Positions 46,234 through 54,838 of a stretch of 64,000 nt of DNA are shown here, in pieces. Below the pieces are notes generated by a model. It did no database searches and was not told where the DNA came from. It saw nothing but the letters and a program-made list of their open reading frames with translations. Every line of letters starts with the position of its first letter. The first letter of the stretch is position 1. The position numbers and the translations under genes are program-made. This DNA comes from M30B19 sp041741535 (GTDB lineage: Bacteria; Planctomycetota; Planctomycetia; Pirellulales; Pirellulaceae): contig JBGSJV010000175.1 of NCBI GenBank assembly GCA_041741535.1, positions 1 through 64,000 of the forward strand, in the 5' to 3' direction.

Positions 46234-47745
46234 TCAACGTATAGGACGATCACCGATTTTGACGTTTGTGCTCTGCAGAACACCGTTTCGATAATAGTCA
46301 ATCGTGGTTTCGTCTCCGGGCGACGTCAATGCGATATGTCGAAACAAGAGAATGTGATTGTGTACGGACTTTCCGCCAATCTTGACCACGACATCATCGT
46401 ACTGCAATCCCGCCAAGAAAGCGGGCTGTTCTGATTCGACAATTTCCAAACGGGCTCCGGAAATCTCCGGCAGTTTCAAGCGAATCGCATCCGCATGTGT
46501 CACGTCTCGCGGTTGAACGCCGAGAAATCCGCGCCGCACATGTCCGTGTTTTACCAGCTTCTCGACAATTTCCTTCGCTAAAGAACTGGGTACGGCGAAG
46601 CTAATGCCTTGAAAAAACTCTCCGTAGATGGAGGTATTGATTCCAATAACTTGCCCCACAGAATTTACTAAAGGGCCTCCGCTGTTTCCGGGATTAACGG
46701 CCGCGTCCGTTTGCAGTAGATCTTGATGTGGATTAGCACCACCCGTATTGTCGGCCGTTCGTCGATGCTTGCCGCTGACAATCCCGCGGGTTACGGTTTG
46801 ATCCAGTCCAAAAGGACTTCCCATCGCCCAAACGGGCGCTCCCAACTCCAAGGCATCGCTATCTCCCCATTCCGCCGCAATCAAATCGTAGGCGTCGATC
46901 TTCAGTACCGCCAAATCGGTTTCAATATCCCGGCCGATAACTTTGGCCGAGAACTCGCGGCGATCCGTCAAAGTGACAATGATCTCTTCGGCCTTTTCGA
47001 TAACGTGGTTATTCGTCACGATCAAACCGTCTTCGGAAATGATGATCCCCGAGCCTTGGCCTCGTGTCATTGCCGGGCGATAGCGATTTCGCGACTTTGA
47101 TCCTGCTTGGATACTAACGACACTGGGTTGAATTCGGTGAACCACCAATTCGCTGGCCAATGCACTTTCGCGCATGGACACCTTGGAAAGCATGTCGGTT
47201 GCGACTTCATACTGTGCCCGCATCTTGCCTCGCGTTGCGGCGTATTGATACTGCTCCACGATTTTTGGACCCGCCGTGATGGCAGCCAAAAACACCATGA
47301 TCATCAGGGCTAACCACAGCAAGCTCTTCCAGACTTCGGAACCGCTCGTGACAGACGCTGCGCGGGGCTGGCTTTCCACAGCCATCGATCCAGGCACAAC
47401 CGACGGAAACTCGTTGCCGCGGTCCACTTGAATTTCATCCAGAGTCGCTCGCGCGGAGCCGTCTGTTTCGCAAATTCGTAACGGGCCTTCCGCATCCACC
47501 GACGCGTAGAACGTACTGCCGGGAAGGTTCGCCGATTGCAAATTGCCATGTTCGGCCAAATTCCGCAAACTCAGTAGCCCATCAATTTGAGCTTGTGTAT
47601 TTGGAGCTGGGGTCGAAACGATCAATGGCAACTCGTCGGAGCTTCCTGCATCGCTGGAGGTCTCGCCGTTCATTGCCGTGTCTGCGGGATTACCGATCGA
47701 CTTGCGGGCGGTATCGGGGGCACAGTTCGGATCCAAAGGTTCCAT
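46234..47745 (-). CDS. Membrane-anchored HtrA-type serine protease with PDZ domain
   Basis: 503 residues from ATG at 47745 with GAGG upstream. A long polar cytoplasmic N-terminus (1-138) is followed by one membrane helix (141-158), then the periplasmic part. The trypsin-like domain has His247 (VTNNHVIE), Asp277 (ETDLAVLKI) and Ser355 (NPGNSGGPL). A PDZ domain (about 405-490) starts at RRGFLGVQPRDVTHAD. This is the DegS/HtrA arrangement, acting in protein quality control or in signal cleavage at the membrane. The unusually long N-terminus may bind something in the cytoplasm. It ends opposite the permease gene and has glmS upstream of it on the same strand. Confidence 0.92.
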   Translation of the reverse strand: MEPLDPNCAPDTARKSIGNPADTAMNGETSSDAGSSDELPLIVSTPAPNTQAQIDGLLSLRNLAEHGNLQSANLPGSTFYASVDAEGPLRICETDGSARATLDEIQVDRGNEFPSVVPGSMAVESQPRAASVTSGSEVWKSLLWLALMIMVFLAAITAGPKIVEQYQYAATRGKMRAQYEVATDMLSKVSMRESALASELVVHRIQPSVVSIQAGSKSRNRYRPAMTRGQGSGIIISEDGLIVTNNHVIEKAEEIIVTLTDRREFSAKVIGRDIETDLAVLKIDAYDLIAAEWGDSDALELGAPVWAMGSPFGLDQTVTRGIVSGKHRRTADNTGGANPHQDLLQTDAAVNPGNSGGPLVNSVGQVIGINTSIYGEFFQGISFAVPSSLAKEIVEKLVKHGHVRRGFLGVQPRDVTHADAIRLKLPEISGARLEIVESEQPAFLAGLQYDDVVVKIGGKSVHNHILLFRHIALTSPGDETTIDYYRNGVLQSTNVKIGDRPIR

Positions 47746-47850
47746 GGTCACGCCTCAAACCGGATGGCACGACAGCATTGAAAACCACTTCACTGCTGTG
47801 TTTTTGCCGTTGGCTCATTATAGCCAAAAACCGCGAGCCGTGTCCAATCT

Positions 47851-47952
47851 AGGCTTTGTCCCCAAAGGGGTCAGACCCTTTGGAGGGCAGGCAATCAATG
47901 CGGACCAATAGGCATGACCGGAGAGGGTCAGCCCCCTTTGGGGACAAGGCCT
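47851..47952. repeat. 102-bp inverted-repeat element, copy B
   Basis: The outer 20 bases, AGGCTTTGTCCCCAAAGGGG (47851-47870), match the reverse complement of 47933-47952 at 19 of 20 positions. The arms also contain the small palindrome CCCCAAAGGGG. The interior shares CAGACCCTTTGGAGGGCA-type and GGCATGACCGGAGAGGGTCA blocks with copy A (6861-6959). It lies eight bases beyond the glmS stop codon, so it would form the 3' end of the glmS transcript. Confidence 0.9.
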
Positions 47953-47960
47953 AGCCAGCG

Positions 47961-49817
47961 TTACTCAACTGTGACGCTTTTCGCCAAGTTCCGAGGCTTA
48001 TCGACATCGCAACCGCGAGCAACCGCAATGTGATACGCCAGCAATTGCAGGGGAATGGCGCTGACAATCGGCTGAAGGAAGTCCTCAACGGAAGGAATAT
48101 AGATGACTTCATCTGCAACTTTGCTAATCCGTTGGTCGCCTTCGGCGGCAATTGCAATGACGGGGCCACGTCGAGCCTTGATTTCCTCCAAATTCGACAT
48201 GACTTTGGAATAAATAAATCCTTGCGGCATCACAAAGACGCTTGGCGTGTGTTCGTCCACCAGGGCAATTGGACCGTGTTTCATCTCGGCGGCCGGATAT
48301 CCCTCGGCGTGGATGTAACTGATTTCCTTGAGCTTCAAAGCTCCTTCCAACGCGGTCGGAAAATTGTAGTGACGTCCGAGGTACAGGAAATTATTGCAGT
48401 CCATAAACTTGTGAGCGATGCGTTGAATTTGTTGGTTACTTTCCAACGCTCGCTCGACGGCATCTGGAACCTGCATGATTTGATCAAGCAGACGTCGGCC
48501 AGCCTCAAAACTCAGGTTACGCAATCGGCCAAAGTAGATTGCCAGCAACGACAATGCCAAACATTGAGAGGTATAAGCTTTCGTCGAAGCGACGCCAATT
48601 TCTGGCCCGGCGTGCAAATAAACGCCGCCGTTGACTTCTTGGGCAATCGAACTGCCCACGACATTGCAAATCGCCATCGTGGGATGACCTTTTCGCTTCA
48701 TCTCACGCAGCGCGGCCAGAGTATCGGCGGTTTCACCACTCTGGGTGATGCCGAATACCAAAGTTTCATCGTCAATCGGCGGATTGCGGTAGCGCAGTTC
48801 ACTGGCGTACTCCACTTCGACCGGCATCCCCGCCAGTTCTTCGAACAAGTACTCTCCGACCATGGCCGAATGCCAACTGGTTCCACAGGCCGTAAACACA
48901 ATTCGCTTAATCTTGCGCAGCTCGGCATTGCTCATGCTGAGTCCGCCGAACACGGTCGTTGCATTGTCCAGGTCAATCCGACCCCGCATGGTGTTACGTA
49001 GCGACTGAGGTTGTTCGAAAATCTCCTTCAACATGTAGTGTTGGTAGCCACCCAAGTCGACTTCGTCCGTCTTGATGGACAAGGCTTGGACATCGGGAAA
49101 TACTTCACCGCGGTCTCGACATGAAACCGACAGTTCTTCCGCTTTGACGACAGCAATTTGGTGATCGGCCAAATAGACGATGCGTTGGGTGTAGCCGACC
49201 AATGGCGACGCATCGCTAGCCACGTAATGTTCGTGATTGCCCACTCCCACAACCAGCGGACTGCCCAAACGTGCGGCAAACATCGCTTGTGGGAATTCCT
49301 GAAACAATATTACCAAGCCATACGTGCCGCGCAACTGATTGATCGACTCGCGAATAACGTCTACCAGAAGTCCTTCCGTCAGGCCATTTTTTCCACGCTT
49401 TCGTTTCAAGACATCGGCCAACAAATGGGCAATGACTTCCGTATCGGTTTCCGAAGCAAAGTTGTAACCGCGAGATTGCAGCGCTCGCCGCAGTTCGTCA
49501 AAATTTTCAATCACCCCGTTATGGACAACCAGGACTTCGCCGCTGCCGCCGCAATGCGGATGCGCGTTTTGAAGATTGGCAACACCGTGGGTTGCCCAGC
49601 GAGTGTGGCCAATGCCGAGATTTCCATGCAGGCCATTCGCTTCTACGGCACTCGCCAGTTCCGCGATTCGCCCTGGAATCTTGACCACTTGGAATTCGCC
49701 ATCAACCAAGACCGCCACCCCAGCGCTATCGTAACCGCGGTACTCGAGACGTCTTAATCCCTCAAGGAGAAATGGCTTGGCGTCATTTGGGCCGATATAA
49801 CCGACAATTCCACACAT
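47961..49817 (-). CDS. glmS: Glutamine-fructose-6-phosphate aminotransferase
   Basis: 618 residues from the ATG at 49817, so that Met removal exposes the catalytic Cys of MCGIVGYIG; an upstream extension is not functional. It makes glucosamine 6-phosphate for cell-wall and lipopolysaccharide synthesis. The glutaminase domain (about 1-235) includes RRLEYRGYDSAG and GIGHTRWATHG. Two SIS sugar-phosphate domains follow, with ACGTSWHSAMVGEYLFEEL and FGITQSGETADTLAALRE in the first and the C-terminal LAKSVTVE. It feeds the GlmM/GlmU route; a GlmU-like gene is at 41179-41982. GGAAGG lies eleven bases before the ATG. Confidence 0.96.
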   Translation of the reverse strand: MCGIVGYIGPNDAKPFLLEGLRRLEYRGYDSAGVAVLVDGEFQVVKIPGRIAELASAVEANGLHGNLGIGHTRWATHGVANLQNAHPHCGGSGEVLVVHNGVIENFDELRRALQSRGYNFASETDTEVIAHLLADVLKRKRGKNGLTEGLLVDVIRESINQLRGTYGLVILFQEFPQAMFAARLGSPLVVGVGNHEHYVASDASPLVGYTQRIVYLADHQIAVVKAEELSVSCRDRGEVFPDVQALSIKTDEVDLGGYQHYMLKEIFEQPQSLRNTMRGRIDLDNATTVFGGLSMSNAELRKIKRIVFTACGTSWHSAMVGEYLFEELAGMPVEVEYASELRYRNPPIDDETLVFGITQSGETADTLAALREMKRKGHPTMAICNVVGSSIAQEVNGGVYLHAGPEIGVASTKAYTSQCLALSLLAIYFGRLRNLSFEAGRRLLDQIMQVPDAVERALESNQQIQRIAHKFMDCNNFLYLGRHYNFPTALEGALKLKEISYIHAEGYPAAEMKHGPIALVDEHTPSVFVMPQGFIYSKVMSNLEEIKARRGPVIAIAAEGDQRISKVADEVIYIPSVEDFLQPIVSAIPLQLLAYHIAVARGCDVDKPRNLAKSVTVE

Positions 49818-49968
49818 AACCGCTGCAACCTTCCGTAACGCCCATCCCGAATCTCTGAAACAATCGTTTGTGATTATCGGTTGGCCTGCCCAAATTGCCA
49901 ATACGAGATCGCGAGAAAACCGCTCAATGATCCGGTCGTGCCCCTTCCATCCCTATCACTCCAAAATG

Positions 49969-49977
49969 TGTTACAAT
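49969..49977 (+). promoter_or_regulatory. Possible extended -10 promoter of the fucose-isomerase-like gene
   Basis: TGT directly followed by TACAAT (49972-49977) forms an extended -10 element, 60 bases before the ATG at 50037, in the gap between divergent glmS and this gene. No -35 match is evident. Confidence 0.35.
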
Positions 49978-50036
49978 CTTCCCGCAGCGGACTTTGAACC
50001 GCGTTGGACTCCGAACAATCGCTATAGGACACCCTG

Positions 50037-51704
50037 ATGCCCGCTTATGCTGTTCCACGCGTCGCTGAACACCCAAAATTGAAGCCCAACTCGATTCAAC
50101 TGGTCGCCAGCGGGGATCTGAGATTGTCTGCCAATCAAGTTTGTTGGCCAGCACAAAAGGCGATGGAAGACGCGCTCACGGCAGCTATCAAGAAGCGTGG
50201 TTTTCAAGTGAAGCGAATCCACGCCTACGACGCAAAAAAAGAGCATGGCTTCATTGACTCGCAAAAGATGGGTCTCGAAGTCTTTCGCAAGGTTGATCCC
50301 GATGCTCCGATTATTGTCGCCCAAGCCGTTTGGCAGTATTCGCACCATGTGCTTTCGGGCTTGATGCGTCACCGAGGCCCCATCTTAACGGTCGCCAATT
50401 GGTCCGGTCAGTGGCCGGGTTTGGTTGGCTTGCTCAACCTCAACGGTTCCTTAACAAAGGCCAATGTGAAGTACAGCTCACTTTGGAGCGAAGATTTCCA
50501 GGACGATTGGTTTCAAAGCAAATTGGAAGCGTGGTTGACCAAGGGAGAAGTCAAACACCCTCAAACGCACGTAACGTCATTTCGCAAGATCACCGTTCCG
50601 GCGGGCGAACAACGACTCGGTCAGGCCTTGGCCGCTCAAATGCAAACCCAACGCGCCATCATGGGAGTCTTCGACGAAGGCTGCATGGGGATGTTCAATG
50701 CCATCATCCCCGATGCGTTGCTCAACCCAACCGGGGTCTTTAAAGAGCGGCTCAGCCAGTCCGCGTTGTACCACGAAACGATGCAAACCGAAGATCGCGA
50801 AGCCGACTCGGTCCGCCAATGGATGGAGAACATGGGACTGAAGTTCCAGACCGGAAAAAATCATGCTTCACATTTAACGGACAAGCAAATTCGACTGCAA
50901 TGCAAAATGTACATTGCCGCACTCCGCATTGCTGATGATTTTGGTTGTGACTGTATCGGGATCCAGTATCAACAAGGACTTAAAGACCTTCTGCCGGCCA
51001 GTGACTTGGTAGAAGGCACACTCAACAATGCCGCCCGACCACCGGTTTCCAGTCGCGACGGTCAGCGTGTTCTCTACAAGGCACAACCATTACCACATTT
51101 CAATGAAGTCGACGAATGCGCCGGGCTCGATGCGTTGATGACCTATCGTTTGCATTCGGCAATGAAACAGCCCGTCGAAAATACCTTGCATGATTTGCGG
51201 TGGGCGGATTGGGACCAATCGCAAACGGTAGCTGATTACGTGTGGGTATTGCTGATCAGTGGTGCAGCGCCGCCCGCGCATTTTATCGATGGCTGGAAAG
51301 GGGCAACGAGCCTTCGTCAGCCCGAAATGTATTTCCCGAGCGGAGGCGGTACACTTCGCGGCATCAGCAAACCAGGCGAGATCGTCTGGTCCCGAGTTTT
51401 TATCGAAAACAATCGTCTGAAGATGGATTTGGGACGCGCAAAAGTCGTGTCGTTACCGGCGAACGAGACCCAACGTCGGTGGGACGCCACGACCGTTCAA
51501 TGGCCAATCATGCACACGGTCTTTTACGGCATCGATCGAAACCAAATGATGGCTCGGCACAAAAGCAATCACATCCAAGTCGTCTACGCAAATTCTGCGG
51601 CGGATGCGGATTCCTCGTTACTAGCAAAAGCCGCAATGGCCGATGCCATGGGGATGGAGGTTGCGATTTGCGGAAGTCGCGGTGACGGCACCAAGTGGAG
51701 CTGA
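50037..51704 (+). CDS. L-fucose/L-arabinose isomerase family protein
   Basis: 555 residues, preceded by AGGA at seven bases. The protein resembles the fucose isomerase family in layout: an N-terminal region with ILTVANWSGQWPGLVGLLN, a middle with MGVFDEGCMGMFNAIIPDAL that would supply Glu/Asp metal ligands, and a C-terminal domain with ending ADAMGMEVAICGSRGD. Classical enzymes interconvert aldose and ketose with Mn2+. I cannot assign the sugar, and the similarity to FucI proper is distant. No fucose kinase or aldolase gene is near. The stop codon lies in the first unit of a 29-bp tandem duplication. A Fae homologue converges from the other side. Confidence 0.75.
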   Translation: MPAYAVPRVAEHPKLKPNSIQLVASGDLRLSANQVCWPAQKAMEDALTAAIKKRGFQVKRIHAYDAKKEHGFIDSQKMGLEVFRKVDPDAPIIVAQAVWQYSHHVLSGLMRHRGPILTVANWSGQWPGLVGLLNLNGSLTKANVKYSSLWSEDFQDDWFQSKLEAWLTKGEVKHPQTHVTSFRKITVPAGEQRLGQALAAQMQTQRAIMGVFDEGCMGMFNAIIPDALLNPTGVFKERLSQSALYHETMQTEDREADSVRQWMENMGLKFQTGKNHASHLTDKQIRLQCKMYIAALRIADDFGCDCIGIQYQQGLKDLLPASDLVEGTLNNAARPPVSSRDGQRVLYKAQPLPHFNEVDECAGLDALMTYRLHSAMKQPVENTLHDLRWADWDQSQTVADYVWVLLISGAAPPAHFIDGWKGATSLRQPEMYFPSGGGTLRGISKPGEIVWSRVFIENNRLKMDLGRAKVVSLPANETQRRWDATTVQWPIMHTVFYGIDRNQMMARHKSNHIQVVYANSAADADSSLLAKAAMADAMGMEVAICGSRGDGTKWS

Positions 51705-51752
51705 GCAACCGGAGGTTGCCATTGTGGAGCTGAGCAAACGGACGTTGCCATA
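51695..51752. repeat. 29-bp tandem duplication across the isomerase stop codon
   Basis: Units 51695-51723 and 51724-51752 both begin GTGGAGCTGAGCAA and contain GTTGCCAT near the end, with three differences. The TGA of the isomerase gene (51702-51704) is in the first unit. The duplication ends six bases before the stop codon of the convergent Fae homologue. Confidence 0.9.
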
Positions 51753-51757
51753 CGGAC

Positions 51758-52306
51758 TTACAATTCGCCTTGAAGTCCAAGTTGATGAAAGTAGTGTTCG
51801 GTTGAATCCTGATTTGCCAATAGCCAGTCAATATCCGGAGTCCCCGACATTGCTTTCTCCAACACCTTAACCGTCGCTTGACGATGGATATCGAACAAGG
51901 CGGCATGATCGATGGAATCAAGCTTTATGACGGATGGATCCAGCCACACCGAATAAATGATCCCAAGTTCGTTAGCTTTGGCCTTTGGGATAATCCCCTG
52001 TCGAACCGCATCAAGCACGCCGTTGGCGATCGCCGCTTGGACGGTTCCCATTAGAATATTGGTGTACCGAGAACTCTCGACGGTTACTTTGCTAACCATC
52101 AACGTCGCTGGTTTCACCTGCACGTCGCTGTTAAGAATCGCGAAGACTCGCGTGTGCCCTTTGACCTGATCACCCAACAAGGTTGCTAAAGCCGTCCCAA
52201 CCGGTCCGTCCAACTCGCCAATGACAATTTCTGGTTCCGCACAAAGATAGGCTTCATCACCCTCGACCAGTGCCTCGGCGGTTCGCAATCCAATGCGTTG
52301 CATCAC
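51758..52306 (-). CDS. Formaldehyde-activating enzyme (Fae) homologue
   Basis: 182 residues from GTG at 52306 (ATG is the next codon), with GGGAAGA upstream. The sequence follows Fae, which joins formaldehyde to tetrahydromethanopterin in C1 oxidation: EALVEGDEAYLCAEPEIVIG at 11-30, VQVKPATLMVSKVTVESS in the middle, and AIANGVLDAVRQGIIPKAKA after it. In Fae as I remember it the second strand reads A-H-I-D-L-I-I-G with the active-site His; here the aligned stretch is A-E-P-E-I-V-I-G, so His appears replaced by Glu24. It may be a paralogue with another activity, as known for Fae-like proteins in Planctomycetes and archaea. No other methanopterin gene is in the window. Confidence 0.85.
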   Translation of the reverse strand: MMQRIGLRTAEALVEGDEAYLCAEPEIVIGELDGPVGTALATLLGDQVKGHTRVFAILNSDVQVKPATLMVSKVTVESSRYTNILMGTVQAAIANGVLDAVRQGIIPKAKANELGIIYSVWLDPSVIKLDSIDHAALFDIHRQATVKVLEKAMSGTPDIDWLLANQDSTEHYFHQLGLQGEL

Positions 52307-52613
52307 TCTTCCCTTTTCGCTTGAAAGCCGTGACCGAATGGACGGCGTTTTTGAGCACCCCTGGATGTACGTTTTACAATCGGCTCTCGCAAAGACAAGG
52401 ACCCCTCCGCGCTTGAGTTGGCTGATAAATGCCCGCCGAAGTACATGGCGTTGACAACTGGTTTTGCGAATTGATTGGGGACCGGTTTGAAACCTCCATG
52501 ACGTCCGGAAATCCGGGGGGCAAGCGTCGGCGCATTAAATGCGGCGTTTCTTGATCGCCTTGCCAAGCCAGTTGCGAAATTATTCGCGTTGATTGCGTCC
52601 GAAGCAAACCCAC
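52307..52613. other. Intergenic region between ksgA and the Fae homologue
   Basis: About 307 bases. Apart from the AAGGGAAGA ribosome site next to 52306, I see no protein-like frame, hairpin with T-run or clear promoter. Confidence 0.5.
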
Positions 52614-53522
52614 TTAGGACTTCACGGCCACCCGAAAACGTTCGCTCAGTTCTTGAATTTGCGCGACTGAAAGCTCTTCAGCCCGAGTGGTCGAAGAGTA
52701 GAAAGGGAGCTCGGCCAACACAGCGTCGACTTGTGGCTTGTCCAACTGTTCTTTGAAAGCGGCGATGATGACCGACCGCAAGAACTTGCGACGATGAAAA
52801 AACAAGGCGCGGGTAAACGTGTGAAAAAATGCCAGATTCGGGATCGCGGCACGCTTCTCCGGAATGGGTTGAATCCGCATGATCGCGGAATCCACTTTGG
52901 GTGCGGGCCAGAATACATTTGGAGGCAGGACTCGGACAATCGATACATCGCACAGGGCTTGAACCCACACCGAAAGCGCACTGTAGTCCTTCGTAGATGG
53001 CTTGGCCATCATCCGCTCGCCCAGTTCTTTTTGAATGGTGACCGCCACCATCTTCGGCGGATGTTCCAACATCAAAAGATTGGAAATGATGGGCGTCGCA
53101 ACGTTGTATGGCAGGTTGGCCACCAACTTGAACCCTCGGCCGGGTGCAGCTTGAATCCACTCCCAAATTGGCGCCAGAACGGTTGGGCTGAGATTGTTTT
53201 TGTTCTTCAATGCGTCTTGCCGTAACATCAGAACGTTCCGGAACGGCTCCAGCTCTTCTTTGGCCAGCTGATGCAAGTGTTCGTCGATTTCGACGGTCAC
53301 AACAAACCCGGCCTTTTCGGCCATCATCGCGGTTAACGATCCGGTCCCCGTCCCGATCTCGAGCACCGCGTCCTCGGGTTGTATTTCACCTGTGTTGGCA
53401 ATCATCCGGACCAAATTAAGATCGACCAAGAAGTTCTGGCCATGTCGCTTGTTTGGTTCGAGGCCAACTTGGCGAAAGCGGCGGTTGAGGTAAGAAATCG
53501 TTTGTCGGTTGCTGGTTGTCAT
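52614..53522 (-). CDS. ksgA: 16S rRNA (A1518/A1519-N6) dimethyltransferase
   Basis: 302 residues, ATG with GAGA upstream. It dimethylates two adjacent adenines in the 3' hairpin of 16S rRNA late in small-subunit assembly. KRHGQNFLVD (26-34 region) begins the conserved part; AVLEIGTGTGSLT (52-64) binds S-adenosylmethionine; VANLPYNVATPII has the catalytic NLPY. The C-terminal part carries FHTFTRALFFHRRKFLRSVI, the usual RNA-contact helices. Length is slightly above the E. coli form. ribE lies upstream on the same strand, separated by a 150-bp inverted-repeat element. Confidence 0.95.
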   Translation of the reverse strand: MTTSNRQTISYLNRRFRQVGLEPNKRHGQNFLVDLNLVRMIANTGEIQPEDAVLEIGTGTGSLTAMMAEKAGFVVTVEIDEHLHQLAKEELEPFRNVLMLRQDALKNKNNLSPTVLAPIWEWIQAAPGRGFKLVANLPYNVATPIISNLLMLEHPPKMVAVTIQKELGERMMAKPSTKDYSALSVWVQALCDVSIVRVLPPNVFWPAPKVDSAIMRIQPIPEKRAAIPNLAFFHTFTRALFFHRRKFLRSVIIAAFKEQLDKPQVDAVLAELPFYSSTTRAEELSVAQIQELSERFRVAVKS

Positions 53523-53606
53523 GCAGATCTCGATCGGGGAAATGGTTTTAATCGAAGTTCAATGGGCCAAAGTCTCTAACGGCTGAATTAGCCGTCCTTG
53601 CGCTAA

Positions 53607-53756
53607 TCCCACTAAGTTAAGGATCGATGGAATTTGAGTTTGGGGTAATTGCGGACACGGAGCGCTTCGTGGCGCGTGTTTGGTCGGATGCCCGCCCAAA
53701 CACGCTCTGCTAACCGGTTAACTCCTAAGGCCCATGAAGTCCTTAACTTAGCGGGA
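53607..53756. repeat. 150-bp inverted-repeat element overlapping the ribE stop codon
   Basis: TCCCACTAAGTTAAGGA (53607-53623) pairs with TCCTTAACTTAGCGGGA (53740-53756), 16 of 17 positions. Inside, GCGTGTTTGG (53674-53683) pairs with CCAAACACGC (53696-53705), giving a nested hairpin. The right arm covers the last codons and the stop of ribE. It resembles a small non-autonomous element, but no target-site duplication is obvious. Confidence 0.75.
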
Positions 53757-54374
53757 CCCAGCCTTGGAAACAAAGCCTAATTGACGCTCAACGTACTTGG
53801 CTAGGACGTCCGTTTCCAAATTGACCAAATCTCCGATGTGCCGAGCCCCCAAGGTCGTGACTTGCAGCGTGTGAGGAATCAGGGCAACCGTGAATTGATC
53901 CTGCGTCACCTCGACAAGGGTCAAACTGATCCCATCCACGGCCACACTTCCCTTACTGGCCATTTGGCGAGCCAACGCGTCGGGAACTTGAAACCGAAAC
54001 GTGCTCCACTTTCCATCGTCGACGCGATCGATCAAGGTTCCTAAGCCGTCGATGTGCCCAGTAACCCAATGTCCCCCCATCGGATCGCCCAACCTCAAAC
54101 TGGTTTCAATATTGACGTCATGCCCAGGTTGCAAGCGTCCCAAATTGGTCCGAGCCAGGGTCTCCGACCCAGCCTCAAATTCCCACGCGGAATCATCAAA
54201 TTTGATGACCGTCAGGCAGCAACCATTGATCGCGACACTCGCACCCAAGCTCACGCGGTCCGAAAACGAGCACTCTTCCGAGTCCGCCGGACGTCGGATC
54301 GACACCCGGCAGCCACTGCCTTCGGGGATCATTGTGATGACTTGTGTTTTTGCTTGAACCAATCCAGTAAACAA
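53748..54374 (-). CDS. ribE: Riboflavin synthase, alpha subunit type
   Basis: 208 residues from TTG at 54374, where the protein reads (M)FTGLVQAKTQ like other family members; AAGG lies ten bases upstream. An ATG sixteen codons earlier adds a tail without family likeness. Two lumazine-binding barrel repeats are visible: SLGASVAINGCCLTVIKF then FEAGSETLARTNLG in the first, and GSVAVDGISLTLVEV then FTVALIPHTLQVTTLG in the second. It converts two 6,7-dimethyl-8-ribityllumazine molecules to riboflavin. No other rib gene or FMN riboswitch is seen nearby. The last codons lie within an inverted-repeat element. Confidence 0.93.
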   Translation of the reverse strand: MFTGLVQAKTQVITMIPEGSGCRVSIRRPADSEECSFSDRVSLGASVAINGCCLTVIKFDDSAWEFEAGSETLARTNLGRLQPGHDVNIETSLRLGDPMGGHWVTGHIDGLGTLIDRVDDGKWSTFRFQVPDALARQMASKGSVAVDGISLTLVEVTQDQFTVALIPHTLQVTTLGARHIGDLVNLETDVLAKYVERQLGFVSKAGSR

Positions 54375-54838
54375 TGATCCGATACCTTCGGTTAAGACAG
54401 TTGTTGGAATTTCAAAACCCATTGTCGTGTTACGTAAGTGGGATATCGACTTTGGGGCCAAGTTGATAACCGGCTTAGGTATACAACGAATTCCCGAAAA
54501 TCGCTACGGGTTGAAATCACTTCCAGCTCTCCTGTCATGCGGTCAACGAAACGGCTTTTGCCGAGTTATCCTAGCGATCGAACCTCCGGAGCCAGAGATT
54601 GCGAGGGGGCGGCATTCCTAATGCGGGAAACGGCAAGTACGGGACAAACTCCCCTAGGAAAATCTGCCAGAAATCCGATACTAACGACCTGTGGATCCAA
54701 ACTGCCTCGAACTTCTCAGTTGGTTTGGAATATTGGATCAAGACGCGGTGGCAATCGGCCGCCCTAAGGTGGGATTGAAGGGCTGGCCACATCACCTTAA
54801 CACCCCTCGAACTTTATCATCAGCACCAAGGGTTGATC
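54375..54838. other. Intergenic region between ribE and eno
   Basis: About 464 bases between divergent genes. I see no protein-like frame and no promoter with both boxes well spaced. AAGG at eleven to eight bases before 54839 is the eno ribosome site. Confidence 0.5.
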
